DNA of 49,752 bases from Catellatospora methionotrophica (GCF_011297335.1 NZ_JAAOTJ010000034.1:1-49752), one strand, 5' to 3'. Counted from the first letter of the stretch, positions 10,617 to 20,148 are shown. Numbers and translations are program-made. Notes: generated by a model from the letters alone, not told the origin.

Positions 10617-11108
10617 ATGGACGACTTCGCTGACTTCTACCTCAGCGGCAAGGACGCGGTGTTCCGCGCCGTGCTCGCGGCGGGCGGTGACCGCGCGGGC
10701 GCCGAGGACGCCGTGGCCGAGGCGTACGCCCGCGCGTATGCGCGCTGGGAGACGGTGCGCGTCCACCCCAACCCCACCGCCTGGGTGCTCCGCGTCGCGT
10801 TCAACGTACGGCGCTCGGTCTGGCGGCGGCTGCGCCGGAAGGTGCTCGGCGATCCGCCGGATCGGGTGACCGCCGCCACCGAGCCCGGCGGTGGACTGCG
10901 CCGGGAACTCGCCACGCTGCCCCGCCGCCAGCGCGAGGTCGTCGCACTGCGGCTGCTCGCCGACCTCAGTGTCGCCGAGACCGCCGAACTGCTCGGCGTC
11001 AGCGAGGGCACCGTCACCACTCACCTGCATCGGGCGCTCGCCGGATTGCGCCACCAGATCGATCCGGCTGGCCTGACGGCCCTGCGGCCCACCACGGAGG
11101 TGGCGTGA
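10617..11108 (+). CDS. ECF-type RNA polymerase sigma factor (163 aa)
   Basis: Region 2 spans about residues 5-75 (FRAVLAAGGDRAGAEDAVAEAYARAYARW, then WVLRVAFNVRR). Region 4 spans about 95-150 with the helix-turn-helix SVAETAELLGVSEGTVTTHLHRAL. The length and the direct region 2-region 4 layout match the small SigE-like ECF group. The ATG follows AGGGGAGA by 6 nt. The stop codon overlaps the ATG of the next gene (TGATG), so the two products are made together. The downstream membrane protein is the natural candidate for an anti-sigma partner. Self-activation of the upstream promoter is plausible, but no ECF -35 motif (AAC-type) is clear. Confidence 0.92.
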   Translation: MDDFADFYLSGKDAVFRAVLAAGGDRAGAEDAVAEAYARAYARWETVRVHPNPTAWVLRVAFNVRRSVWRRLRRKVLGDPPDRVTAATEPGGGLRRELATLPRRQREVVALRLLADLSVAETAELLGVSEGTVTTHLHRALAGLRHQIDPAGLTALRPTTEVA

Positions 11109-12340
11109 TGACCATCGACGACCTGCGCCGACAGCTGGCCGATGCGTACGGACAGGAGCGTTTCACCATGACCGTGGCGGACATCGAACGACGCCGTGCA
11201 CGTGTCCGCCGCCGCTTGACAGCCTGGGCGGTCACCGGTGCGGTGGTGCTGCTCGCGGCTGGTCTCGTGGCCTGGCCATCGGGGCGACCCGGTCGGGTGG
11301 AGCCTGCGGCGACGCCGAGCGCATCGGCCGGTGGGACGCCCGCGTGGCGGGCCGGGTTCGCCGCCGCCTGTGCGCAGAAATGGGCAGCGCTGGACCACAG
11401 CAGCCTGCGGTCGGAGGACCAGGCCGGGTTGCCGCCCCTGCTCGTCGAGCAGTTCGACGGCGAGCTGGGCATTCGGTTCTACGGCAACGACTGGCTGACC
11501 GTCCAGTGCCAGCGCACCGTTCGTGAGGTGACGACCACGACTTCACGGTCTGCCCACAACACCCGAAACTGGCTGTCCAGCAGTGGCAACGACGTCTTCT
11601 ACATCGGCTCGTTCCAAGGACGCACGCTCGGCTCGGAGGCCGGTCCGCAGCCTGACGCGACCGAGCTGGTCGGTGACTACCTGGTCGGCGGGGTGCCCGG
11701 CGGGGCGACCGCCATCACTGCCGTCGCACCTGACGGGAGGCGGTTCCGAGCGCAGTTCGGCGGCGGCTACTTCCTGGTGTGGGCTCCCCAGGGCGGTCTG
11801 CAGGACGCCGTGGTGCAGGCCGACGTGGGCGGGGTGGAGATCCTCGCCGCTGGCGGCTCCCCCCTGCCGGGTGGCTACGACGAGCGGTCGTTGGACCAGG
11901 CGTGCCGGGACGAGCTGGCGACCGCGTTCGCGGCGGCGGGTCCCGTCACCGCGCCACCCAGGCGGTTCGTGCTGCGCGGCGGCGGACGATCACTGCACCT
12001 CTACGGCTCGGCGAACACCGTCGTCGCCTGTACCCACCACGACGACGTGGTCCGTGCGGTCGTGACGCGCCTGAGCAGATATGCATCGGTTTCGGCTTGG
12101 CCGCAGATGAAGTACTTCGTCGACTCGACGGCGAGCTCGGGCTGGCTGTTCGGGGTCGCCCCCGCCGGTGCGACCGGCGGCACGGTCACGCTTGCCGGTG
12201 GCCGCAAGGTGCCCCTTGACATGTCGCAGGGCTGGTTCGCCGGACAGTGGACGACCCGGTCCGGTGGCGAGCGGCCGGTGAGGGTCGACGTCGCCGTGGA
12301 CGGGAAGGTGGTCTCCGCGGCGCTGAACGGCGCTGGGTGA
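11108..12340 (+). CDS. Single-pass membrane protein, putative anti-sigma partner (410 aa)
   Basis: A short charged cytoplasmic tail (~35 residues, IDDLRRQLADAYGQ then IERRRARVRRR) precedes one membrane helix (~38-58, WAVTGAVVLLAAGLVAW) and a long extracytoplasmic region of about 350 residues. That topology and the overlap with the sigma gene are typical of anti-sigma or sigma-sensing proteins. However, the zinc anti-sigma signature H-x3-C-x2-C is absent and the tail is too short for a full ASD domain. The outer region has a few conserved-looking Cys (AAACAQKW, TVQCQRT, QACRDEL, VVACTHH), which could form two disulfides. No known domain is recognised. The anti-sigma role is inferred from gene order alone. 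Confidence 0.8.
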   Translation: MTIDDLRRQLADAYGQERFTMTVADIERRRARVRRRLTAWAVTGAVVLLAAGLVAWPSGRPGRVEPAATPSASAGGTPAWRAGFAAACAQKWAALDHSSLRSEDQAGLPPLLVEQFDGELGIRFYGNDWLTVQCQRTVREVTTTTSRSAHNTRNWLSSSGNDVFYIGSFQGRTLGSEAGPQPDATELVGDYLVGGVPGGATAITAVAPDGRRFRAQFGGGYFLVWAPQGGLQDAVVQADVGGVEILAAGGSPLPGGYDERSLDQACRDELATAFAAAGPVTAPPRRFVLRGGGRSLHLYGSANTVVACTHHDDVVRAVVTRLSRYASVSAWPQMKYFVDSTASSGWLFGVAPAGATGGTVTLAGGRKVPLDMSQGWFAGQWTTRSGGERPVRVDVAVDGKVVSAALNGAG

Positions 12341-12359
12341 CCCGCCTTACCTCCGGTGA

Positions 12360-12365
12360 CATGAT
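12360..12365 (+). promoter_or_regulatory. Candidate leaderless -10 (CATGAT)
   Basis: CATGAT ends 6 nt before the GTG of the Lrp/AsnC gene; no ribosome site intervenes. Confidence 0.4.
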
Positions 12366-12371
12366 GGGCGC

Positions 12372-12851
12372 GTGACGCCCACCGTGGACGAGCTGGACGT
12401 GAAGCTGGTCGAACTGCTGGCGGCCGAGCCGCGGATCGGCGTGCTGGAGGCCTCGCGCCGCCTGAAGGTGGCGCGGGGCACCGTGCAGGCCCGGCTGGAC
12501 CGGCTCGTGGCGCGCGGCGTCATCAAGGGCTTCGGGCCGGAGTTGGACCCGGCGGCGCTCGGCTACGGCGTCACCGCGTTCATCACGCTGGAGATCCGGC
12601 AGAGCGGCGGCCACGACCCGGTCGCCGCGCACCTGTCGACGATCCCCGAGGTGCTGGAGGCGTACACCATTACCGGCGGCGGGGACCTGCTCTGCCGGAT
12701 CGTCGCCCGGTCCAATGCCGACCTGCAGCGGGTCATCGACGAGATCGTGTCGTACGACGGGATTCTGCGCGCGTCCACGCTGATCGCGCTGGCCGAGCAG
12801 CTGCCCTACCGGACCCTGCCGCTGGTGGGGAAAGCCGCCCGACACGGGTGA
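12372..12851 (+). CDS. Lrp/AsnC-family transcriptional regulator (159 aa)
   Basis: The N-terminal winged helix (~residues 5-60) reads DELDVKLVELLAAEPRIGVLEASRRL with the recognition helix in VARGTVQARLDRLVARGVI. The C-terminal RAM/ligand domain (~70-150) includes AYTITGGGDLLCRIVARS, where the Gly-rich turn normally contacts an amino acid or aromatic acid. Proteins of this class often control neighbouring amino-acid catabolism, and in several actinomycetes a homologue is adjacent and divergent to hppD. Here the sigma/anti-sigma pair lies between them, so regulation of hppD is a testable inference. The GTG start gives the usual family length. Confidence 0.9.
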   Translation: MTPTVDELDVKLVELLAAEPRIGVLEASRRLKVARGTVQARLDRLVARGVIKGFGPELDPAALGYGVTAFITLEIRQSGGHDPVAAHLSTIPEVLEAYTITGGGDLLCRIVARSNADLQRVIDEIVSYDGILRASTLIALAEQLPYRTLPLVGKAARHG

Positions 12852-12886
12852 ATCGGACAGTCACTCACGTTTGAGGTTTTCGTGAC

Positions 12887-12892
12887 TACGCT
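12887..12892 (+). promoter_or_regulatory. Candidate leaderless -10 (TACGCT)
   Basis: TACGCT ends 6 nt before the ATG at 12899. A GTCAC/GTGAC inverted pair lies just upstream at 12860-12885. Confidence 0.5.
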
Positions 12893-12898
12893 GGCCCG

Positions 12899-14218
12899 AT
12901 GGCTCAGGGGAGGGCTGGCGCAGGCTGGCTCGTGGCAGTGGCCGTGGCGCTGACCGTGCTCGTGAGCACCGGCGTCTGGAACCCGTTCCCTGACCTCTGG
13001 ACCTGGATCAACACGAGCGGCCCGGTCGCCGATCCGATCCCGCGCTGGCAGGAGCGGCTGGGCGGCAGCCCGCAGACGGTCACGCTGACCGACGACTTCG
13101 TCGTCGTCGAGCACCGGGACTCGGTCGAGGCGCTGAGCCGGTTCACCGGGCGGCGCAACTTCGCCACCGAGGCGGACTGGGCGGCGGTCGCCGGGACTCC
13201 CGACAAGCCGGTCATCGTCGCCGGGAAGCTGCTGGTCAAGGGCTACCAGGTGCTCGACCCGCGCAGCGGCACGGTGATGTGGCGGGACGAGGAGGCCTCG
13301 GCCGTCTGGACGTACCGTGACGAGGTCGTGGACGTGGCGTGCCGTACGCCCAAGGATTGCGAGGTGTCGGGGCGCACTCCCGCGACCGGCAAGAGGGTCT
13401 GGTCCACCGGGCTGCCGGGCATGGGTTTCGTGCTGTTCGCCGACAATCCCGAGCTGCTGGGCACCACGCCGATCGAGTCGGACCGGATCGCCGAGCGACA
13501 CGAGCCCGGCACCCGCCCGGAGCTGCTGGCCTTCCCGATAGACGGCAAGGTGTACGTCGTCGACCCGCGCCGGTCGGAGGCGCGCCTGGACCCCTCGCTG
13601 GAGCCGGGCCGCCGTGACCGGATCACCGTGGCGGGCGGGCGGATCCTGCGCAGCAGCGCGACCCCGCGCGACGGCGGCTGCGATGTCACCGTCACCGCCC
13701 TCGACGCGGTGAGCAGGCAGCGGGTGTGGCATCTGCCCGCCGGGCAGCACCTGCGCACCTTCGACGGCGGCTCCTGCGACCAGCGCCGCCTGCCCACGGG
13801 CACCGACAGCGTGCTTGTCGGATTGACGATCGACGGCAGGGAGCAGCTGGTCGAGGCGGGCTTCGGCGAGCAGGTGCTGCTGTGCGCCCCGGGCGAGCAC
13901 ATCGTCGGGGTCACCGGTGGGCTGGCGCTGGTGCGCTCGGCCGACGGCCGCAGGCTGAGCGCGGTGGTGCCGGACGGCCGGAACCCGGCCAAACCCAAGG
14001 CGCTGTGGCACCGCAAGACCAGCCCGGAGGCGTCGGCCGCGCTGCGGGGCAGCGTCGTGGTGGTCTCCGACCGGGGCCCCAACCGGGTGATCGTGCTGAA
14101 CCCGGAGGACGGCAAGGTCCGCAAGGAGGTCAAGTCCGACGCCGACGTGCTCGCCGCCGACGACAAGGGCCTGCTGTTGGGGCAGCGGCGTGATCTCGGT
14201 TACCTCCCGTTCGATTAG
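12899..14218 (+). CDS. Membrane-anchored PQQ-type beta-propeller protein (439 aa)
   Basis: One N-terminal hydrophobic helix (~residues 9-27, [18 protein letters not shown]) is followed by an extracytoplasmic propeller. Blade motifs are visible: [38 protein letters not shown] and [11 protein letters not shown]. Six or so Cys ([36 protein letters not shown]) suggest disulfides in the exported part. It shares its architecture with the protein at 888 but little direct sequence, so they are distant paralogues at best. It is followed closely by fumarase on the same strand but has its own candidate promoter. Substrate and role are unknown. Confidence 0.85.
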   Translation: MAQGRAGAGWLVAVAVALTVLVSTGVWNPFPDLWTWINTSGPVADPIPRWQERLGGSPQTVTLTDDFVVVEHRDSVEALSRFTGRRNFATEADWAAVAGTPDKPVIVAGKLLVKGYQVLDPRSGTVMWRDEEASAVWTYRDEVVDVACRTPKDCEVSGRTPATGKRVWSTGLPGMGFVLFADNPELLGTTPIESDRIAERHEPGTRPELLAFPIDGKVYVVDPRRSEARLDPSLEPGRRDRITVAGGRILRSSATPRDGGCDVTVTALDAVSRQRVWHLPAGQHLRTFDGGSCDQRRLPTGTDSVLVGLTIDGREQLVEAGFGEQVLLCAPGEHIVGVTGGLALVRSADGRRLSAVVPDGRNPAKPKALWHRKTSPEASAALRGSVVVVSDRGPNRVIVLNPEDGKVRKEVKSDADVLAADDKGLLLGQRRDLGYLPFD

Positions 14219-14254
14219 CCAGGGCGCGAATTCTGCGGCCCGAAGGCACATGAG

Positions 14255-14260
14255 TACCCT
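14255..14260 (+). promoter_or_regulatory. Candidate leaderless -10 (TACCCT)
   Basis: TACCCT ends 7 nt before the GTG at 14268 and helps choose that start for class I fumarase over the ATG at 14250. Confidence 0.5.
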
Positions 14261-14267
14261 TTTTCGC

Positions 14268-15923
<1,656 letters not shown>

Positions 15924-15959
15924 CGCGGCCCGCGTCGCCGGACCCCGCCCCTCCTTTGC

Positions 15960-15980
15960 CGCAACTCTTAAAGAGTTGCG
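15960..15980. repeat. GCAACTCTTTAAGAGTTGC-type palindrome, copy 1
   Basis: Perfect 10-nt arms (CGCAACTCTT and AAGAGTTGCG) around one central A. It lies between the convergent fumarase and AbiEi/DUF559 genes. Confidence 0.8.
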
Positions 15981-15999
15981 CCTTCCGCGCGCCTCTGAA

Positions 16000-16024
16000 G
16001 CCGCGACTCTTTAAGAGTTGCGGC
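16000..16024. repeat. GCAACTCTTTAAGAGTTGC-type palindrome, copy 2
   Basis: 12-nt arms with one mismatch around a central T, 20 nt after copy 1. The pair could act as a terminator for the convergent genes, though there is no U-tract. Confidence 0.8.
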
Positions 16025-16038
16025 TGGTGGTGGTGGGG

Positions 16039-16935
16039 TTAGGGGCGCCAGCCGCGGGAGTGGAGGGCTTGGCGGAGTTCGGTGAGGACGGCGGGGAGGT
16101 CGGTGCGGAGGCGGCGGCTGGTGACGTGCAGGACGATCCAGCGCTCGGCGACGAGCAGGTTCAGCCGTCGGCGGTCGAGGTGGAACTGGTCGGGGTCGTC
16201 GTGCCATTCGCCGTCGTATTCGACCGCGACCCGGTATTCGGGCCAGGCCAGATCAGGATGCAGTATCCGGCCCCGCACCGGCACGGCGAGCTGGGCCTGT
16301 GGCTGGGGCAGGCCCGACAGGACGATGCGGACCCGCAGCTGCGACTCCGGCGGTGACTGGGCGCGGCCGTCGGCGAGTTCGAACGCGCGTCGAGCCAGGG
16401 CGCTGCCGCGTCGGCCACGACGGGCTCGGGCCAGGTCGGCGAGCTGGACAGGCTGCACCAGGCCGCTGCCGAGCAGCCCGTCGATGACGGTGACAGCGCG
16501 AACCACGTCGAACCAGCCCGCCAGGTCCCAGGCCGTACGCAGTGGTGTCGTGCAGAGTCGCCCGTCCACGCTGATCGTTTCGTCAGGATCGAGCACGGTC
16601 TCGTGGAAGAAGACGCCGCGTTGGCGCAGCATCGGGGCCTTCGGATGGGTGATGACGTGCACGTCGTCGTGGAACGCCGCCGCGTGCCGTACGCCGAGCA
16701 GGTATGCCGCGGACGGCCCGGCGACCACGGCGTCCGGCGGCAGCCCCAGCAGGGCCGCGCGGCACGCCAGGTCGTGGTCGCGAAGCAGTCGGGCATCGGC
16801 GTACACGTCGTAGCGCAGCCTGACCCAGGCGCTTGAGCGGACCTGGTGAGCGGTGAGCACACCGTGGCGCAGCACATCCGAACGGCGGAAGATCCGGCCG
16901 GAGAGCTCCGCCGGGCGATAGGGCCTACGTGGCAT
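16039..16935 (-). CDS. AbiEi-like/DUF559 nuclease-fold protein (298 aa)
   Basis: The N-terminal region (~1-75) has the winged-helix look of AbiEi antitoxin-type proteins (RRSDVLRHGVLTAHQVRSSAWVR, then DVYADARL). The C-terminal ~100 residues match DUF559, a Vsr-like PD-(D/E)XK fold: HPDLAWPEYRVAVEYDGEWHDD with candidate Asp and Glu metal ligands, then RRRLNLLVAERWIVLHV. Such fusions are abundant orphan genes in actinobacteria, and no AbiEii toxin partner is encoded beside it. The start MPRRPYR at 16935 is chosen because the upstream extension overlaps the DnaA-box side; the ribosome site is weak. The gene is bracketed by three copies of one palindrome and preceded by DnaA-box-like sites, which suggests a discrete cassette. 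The biochemical role is unknown. Confidence 0.83.
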   Translation of the reverse strand: MPRRPYRPAELSGRIFRRSDVLRHGVLTAHQVRSSAWVRLRYDVYADARLLRDHDLACRAALLGLPPDAVVAGPSAAYLLGVRHAAAFHDDVHVITHPKAPMLRQRGVFFHETVLDPDETISVDGRLCTTPLRTAWDLAGWFDVVRAVTVIDGLLGSGLVQPVQLADLARARRGRRGSALARRAFELADGRAQSPPESQLRVRIVLSGLPQPQAQLAVPVRGRILHPDLAWPEYRVAVEYDGEWHDDPDQFHLDRRRLNLLVAERWIVLHVTSRRLRTDLPAVLTELRQALHSRGWRP

Positions 16936-16976
16936 GCCCGACAGCCTGCCGCCACCCACACCCCCTGTGGAAGCCC

Positions 16977-17019
16977 TGTGGATAACTATGTGGACAACCC
17001 GTATCGCAACTGTGGATAA
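16977..17019 (-). promoter_or_regulatory. Cluster of three DnaA-box-like sites
   Basis: On the minus strand: TTATCCACA at 16985-16977, TTGTCCACA at 16997-16989 and TTATCCACA at 17019-17011. TTATCCACA is the E. coli consensus and TTGTCCACA the usual streptomycete form. All share one orientation and start 42-84 nt upstream of the AbiEi/DUF559 start codon. No oriC genes (dnaA, dnaN) are near. Confidence 0.6.
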
Positions 17020-17044
17020 CCTGCGGCTACCTGGGGATACCGAG

Positions 17045-17069
17045 GCCGCAAGTCTTTAAGAGTTGCGGC
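17045..17069. repeat. GCAACTCTTTAAGAGTTGC-type palindrome, copy 3
   Basis: 12-nt arms (GCCGCAAGTCTT and AAGAGTTGCGGC, one mismatch) around a central T. It closes the segment that begins with copies 1 and 2 and lies downstream of the iclR-type gene. Confidence 0.8.
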
Positions 17070-17082
17070 AAAGGGTGGGGCC

Positions 17083-17104
17083 GGCCCGGCCCGGCCCGGC
17101 CCGG
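17083..17104. repeat. (GGCCC)4 tandem repeat
   Basis: Four perfect units of GGCCC plus GG. It is likely prone to slippage, and lies between copy 3 of the palindrome and a G-run block. Confidence 0.85.
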
Positions 17105-17132
17105 GGCGGGCGGGGTGGGGCGGGTGGGTGGG
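17103..17132 (+). other. G-quadruplex-forming motif
   Basis: Seven runs of three or four G separated by single bases. It ends exactly where the stop codon of the minus-strand iclR-type gene begins, so the G-rich strand is the template strand for that gene. Confidence 0.6.
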
Positions 17133-17750
17133 TTAGGTGAGGGTGGTGGTGATGGTGGTGGCGGCGGTGACTACGAGGGGGCCGACGGTGGTGGGGTCGA
17201 GGGGGGCCAGGGCGACTACGCCGACGGAGGCGCGGAGGCCTTCGACGTGGTGGATGCGGGCGGCTATGCCGTAGGCGCCGGGCTGGAGTTCGCCGGTGGA
17301 GACGGTCCAGCCCTCGGCGTCGGAGAGGATCGCGCGGCCGGCGGCGCCGGAGTCGAGCGGGTGCCGGGAGCCGGTGCGGTAGGCGACGTGGAACATCGTC
17401 GAGCTCGGTTCGACGACGGCGACCGCGACCGCCTCGTCGCCGTCGGCGACGGTGAGGTGGGCGGTGGCGTGGACCTGGTCGGCGAGACGGCGCAGGGCGG
17501 GCAGGGCCGCGTCGGCCAGCAGCGGCTGGGCGCGCCGGGCCAGGTGCAGCAGGCCCAGGCCGAGCCGGAGCCGCCCGCCGGAGTCGCGGCGTACCAGCGA
17601 GTGCTCGGTGAGGGTGGTGACCAGCCGGTACACCACGGCGCGGCCGACGCCGAGGCGGTTGGCGGCCTCGGTGACGGTCAGCCCGCCGGGGGTGTCCGCG
17701 ACCAGGGTCAGCAGGCGCAGCCCACGGTCGAGCGTCTGTGCGGTGTCCAC
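17133..17750 (-). CDS. IclR-family transcriptional regulator (205 aa)
   Basis: A winged helix-turn-helix fills residues ~1-65 (LDRGLRLLTLVADTPGGLTVTEAANRLGVGRAVVYRLVTTL). The effector domain follows (LRRLADQVHATAHLTVADGDEAVAVAVVE, then GSRHPLDSGAAGRAIL). It is about 40 residues shorter than typical IclR proteins (~250 aa), mainly in the C-terminal part, but the core signature HPLDSGAAGRA is complete. The GTG start is preceded by TACGCT at a 6-nt spacing and no Shine-Dalgarno. It faces the HAD gene divergently with ~140 nt between; no obvious target operon adjoins, so the effector is unknown. Confidence 0.9.
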   Translation of the reverse strand: MDTAQTLDRGLRLLTLVADTPGGLTVTEAANRLGVGRAVVYRLVTTLTEHSLVRRDSGGRLRLGLGLLHLARRAQPLLADAALPALRRLADQVHATAHLTVADGDEAVAVAVVEPSSTMFHVAYRTGSRHPLDSGAAGRAILSDAEGWTVSTGELQPGAYGIAARIHHVEGLRASVGVVALAPLDPTTVGPLVVTAATTITTTLT

Positions 17751-17756
17751 GGGCTC

Positions 17757-17762
17757 AGCGTA
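17757..17762 (-). promoter_or_regulatory. Candidate leaderless -10 (TACGCT)
   Basis: On the minus strand, 6 nt before the GTG of the IclR-type gene at 17750. Confidence 0.5.
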
Positions 17763-17880
17763 GGGCTCGACGGTGGTGACTGGAGTGGCGGAGTGATCAA
17801 GGCAGGATGAGAGCGTCTCGCGACATGGGACGGCGTACCCCCTGCGGGTGACGGTGCAGGGCGCTGACCTGCTACTCCGC

Positions 17881-17886
17881 TAACGT
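17881..17886 (+). promoter_or_regulatory. Candidate leaderless -10 (TAACGT)
   Basis: TAACGT ends 6 nt before the ATG of the HAD hydrolase at 17893. Confidence 0.5.
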
Positions 17887-17892
17887 GTACCG

Positions 17893-18558
17893 ATGATCAC
17901 GACTGTCGCCTTCGATGCCGACGACACGCTGGTGGACATCCGCGCCGCCGTGACGGCGGGCCTGCACGCGGTCACCGCCGCCGTGGCCGACCCGGCGCTG
18001 ACCCTGGAGCTGTTCACGGCGGACGCCGACGAGCACTGGACGCTGCTGCCCGACCACCACGCGCGCGACATCCGGGCCGCCGCCATGCGGTACACCCTGG
18101 CCCGCTCGGGTCGCGAGCACGAGCTGGACCGGTGGCTGGAGCTGTTCTTCGAGGTGCGGTACGCGCACTCGCGGCCGTTCCCCGAGGTGCCCGCGGTGCT
18201 GGACAAGCTGAGCCGGGACTACCGCCTGGGCTACGCGACGAACGCCAACAGCCTGGCCGACCGGTGCGGGCTGGGCGGCCGCTTCGCGTTCGAGCTGTAC
18301 GCGCTGGAGAACGGGGTGCCGAAGAAGCCGGCCCGGGGGTTCTTCGAGGCGGTGCTCGCCGCCGCGTCGGCGCAGCCGGACGAGGTGGTGTACGTGGGGG
18401 ACTCGTACGCCCATGACGTCGCCGGGGCGGCCGCGGCGGGTCTGCGTACCGTGTGGCTGAATCGGTCGGGTGCCCCCGCGCCCGGACCGGTCCGTCCCGA
18501 CGTGATGATCACGGACCTGGCGCAGTTGCCGGACGCGGTGGCGCAGTTGCACGGCTGA
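17893..18558 (+). CDS. HAD-superfamily hydrolase (221 aa)
   Basis: All four HAD motifs can be seen: motif I FDADDTLVD (nucleophile Asp and acid/base Asp), motif II within YATNANS, motif III Lys in VPKKPARGFF and motif IV VGDSYAHDV. A helical cap (~residues 15-95) makes it a C1-cap phosphatase of the phosphoglycolate phosphatase/haloacid dehalogenase-like type. The exact substrate cannot be read from sequence. It is upstream of cysS on the same strand but separated by 174 nt and a separate candidate promoter. Confidence 0.92.
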   Translation: MITTVAFDADDTLVDIRAAVTAGLHAVTAAVADPALTLELFTADADEHWTLLPDHHARDIRAAAMRYTLARSGREHELDRWLELFFEVRYAHSRPFPEVPAVLDKLSRDYRLGYATNANSLADRCGLGGRFAFELYALENGVPKKPARGFFEAVLAAASAQPDEVVYVGDSYAHDVAGAAAAGLRTVWLNRSGAPAPGPVRPDVMITDLAQLPDAVAQLHG

Positions 18559-18611
18559 GCTCGCAGGTCGTCGCGGCTACCGCTGTGGCCAGGCCCGGGG
18601 CGGCGTCAGCG

Positions 18612-18719
18612 GTGATCGGGGTCACCTGCCCGGAGGGTCGGGAGTACCGGATCGCCGCCGACACGGACCATCTGCCCGCGCTGCGGTGGCTGCAGTCGCA
18701 ATGGACTCGCTCGCATTGA
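18612..18719 (+). CDS. Possible 35-residue ORF before cysS
   Basis: From a GTG at 18612 the frame reads GVTCPEGREYRIAADTDHL and ends PALRWLQSQWTRSH. The composition looks protein-like, but there is no ribosome site and the frame extends back into the HAD gene in another frame. It may be a small gene, a remnant or chance; listed only because it fills most of the HAD-cysS gap. Confidence 0.25.
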   Translation: MIGVTCPEGREYRIAADTDHLPALRWLQSQWTRSH

Positions 18720-18720
18720 C

Positions 18721-18726
18721 TATCCT
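18721..18726 (+). promoter_or_regulatory. Candidate leaderless -10 (TATCCT)
   Basis: TATCCT ends 6 nt before the GTG of cysS at 18733. Confidence 0.5.
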
Positions 18727-18732
18727 TGTGCG

Positions 18733-20148
18733 GTGACGTTGAGACTCTTTGACACCGCGACCAGACAGGTGCGCGACTTCGTGCCGCGCGTTCCCGGTCA
18801 GGCCTCCGTGTACCTGTGCGGTCTCACCGTCCAGTCCGGCCCGCACATCGGCCACCTGCGCTCGGGCGTCAACTACGACGTGCTGCGGCGCTGGCTGACG
18901 CACGCGGGCTACGACGTCGTGTTCGTGCGCAACATCACCGACATCGACGACAAGATCCTCGCCAAGTCGCTGGAGCAGGGTCGCCCGTTCTGGTCGATCG
19001 CGTACGCCAACGAGGTGACGCTGGCGGCCGCCTACCGGGCGCTGAACGTGCTCGCGCCGACCTACGAGCCGCGCGCGACCGGGCACGTGCCCGAGATGCA
19101 CGAGATGATCACCGAGCTGATCGAGCGCGGCAACGCGTACCCGAGCAACGACGGCAGCGGCGACGTCTACTTCTCCGTGCGCTCCTTCGCCGACTACGGC
19201 GCCCTGTCCGGGCAGCGGCCCGACGACATGCTGGCCGCTCCGGACGGCCCGGAGCGGGCCAAGCGCGACCCGCGCGACTTCGCCCTGTGGAAGGGCGCGA
19301 AGACCGAGGAGCCCGACGACGCCGAGTGGCCCTCGCCGTGGGGCCGCGGCCGTCCCGGCTGGCACATCGAGTGCTCGGCGATGGCCAAGCGTTACCTGGG
19401 CGCCGAGTTCGACATCCACGGCGGCGGCCTCGACCTGGTCTTCCCGCACCACGAGAACGAGCAGGCCCAGTCGCGCGCCGCCGGGCTGCCGTTCTCCCGG
19501 TTCTGGGTGCATCACGGCCTGCTCAACCTCGGCGAGGCCAAGATGAGCAAGTCGCTGGGCAACGTCATCGACCTGGAGTCGGTCACCGAGCGCGGCATCC
19601 GGCCCGTCGATCTGCGCTACTACATGCTGTCCCCGCACTACCGGGCCCGCATCGACTTCAGCTGGGGCGCGCTGGAGGAGGCCGCGACGGCGTACCGCCG
19701 CATCGAGGGCTTCGTGCAGCGTGCCGTGGAGCTGGTCGGCGTGGTCGAGCCGGGCACGCTGTGCGCCGACTTCACGGCGGCGATGGACGACGACCTCAAC
19801 ACCTCGGCCGCGCTCGCGGCCCTGCACGAGGTGCTGCGCGAGGGCAACACCGCGCTGGCCGCCGGGGACGCCAAGGCCGCCGCTGGTGCGCTGGGCAGCG
19901 TCCGGGCGATGCTCGGCGTGCTCGGCATCGACCCGCTGGATGCGGCGTGGGCCGACACCAAGGGCGGCAGCGGGCTGCGCGACACGGTCGACGCGCTGGT
20001 CGCGCTCGCCCTGGAGCAGCGTACTGCCGCACGTGAACGTAAGGACTGGGCCGCCGCGGACGCCGTGCGGGATCAGCTGAAACAGGCCGGAGTCGTGGTG
20101 GAGGACACCCCGCACGGTCCACGCTGGACGATCGGAAGTGAACTGTAA
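18733..20148 (+). CDS. cysS: Cysteinyl-tRNA synthetase (471 aa)
   Basis: A class I synthetase that charges tRNA-Cys. The HIGH motif appears as GPHIGHLRSG, KMSKS as AKMSKSLGNVI. Zinc ligands are expected at Cys in VYLCGLTV, Cys in WHIECSAMA, and His/Glu in FPHHENEQAQS. The C-terminal helical tRNA-binding part (~320-471) ends TARERKDWAAADAVRDQL, typical of CysS. The length is normal. This is cysS rather than the mycothiol ligase mshC, because the sequence continues through the full anticodon-binding region. Its stop TAA overlaps the ATG of rlmB by one base, giving the cysS-rlmB pair common in actinobacteria. Confidence 0.96.
   Translation: MTLRLFDTATRQVRDFVPRVPGQASVYLCGLTVQSGPHIGHLRSGVNYDVLRRWLTHAGYDVVFVRNITDIDDKILAKSLEQGRPFWSIAYANEVTLAAAYRALNVLAPTYEPRATGHVPEMHEMITELIERGNAYPSNDGSGDVYFSVRSFADYGALSGQRPDDMLAAPDGPERAKRDPRDFALWKGAKTEEPDDAEWPSPWGRGRPGWHIECSAMAKRYLGAEFDIHGGGLDLVFPHHENEQAQSRAAGLPFSRFWVHHGLLNLGEAKMSKSLGNVIDLESVTERGIRPVDLRYYMLSPHYRARIDFSWGALEEAATAYRRIEGFVQRAVELVGVVEPGTLCADFTAAMDDDLNTSAALAALHEVLREGNTALAAGDAKAAAGALGSVRAMLGVLGIDPLDAAWADTKGGSGLRDTVDALVALALEQRTAARERKDWAAADAVRDQLKQAGVVVEDTPHGPRWTIGSEL

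Noticed and set aside
16977..17019. Chromosomal origin (oriC)
   Set aside because: Only three DnaA boxes, and dnaA, dnaN, rpmH or parAB are not in the neighbourhood.
18622..20115. 497-codon frame opposite cysS
   Set aside because: Antisense shadow of a complete cysteinyl-tRNA synthetase.
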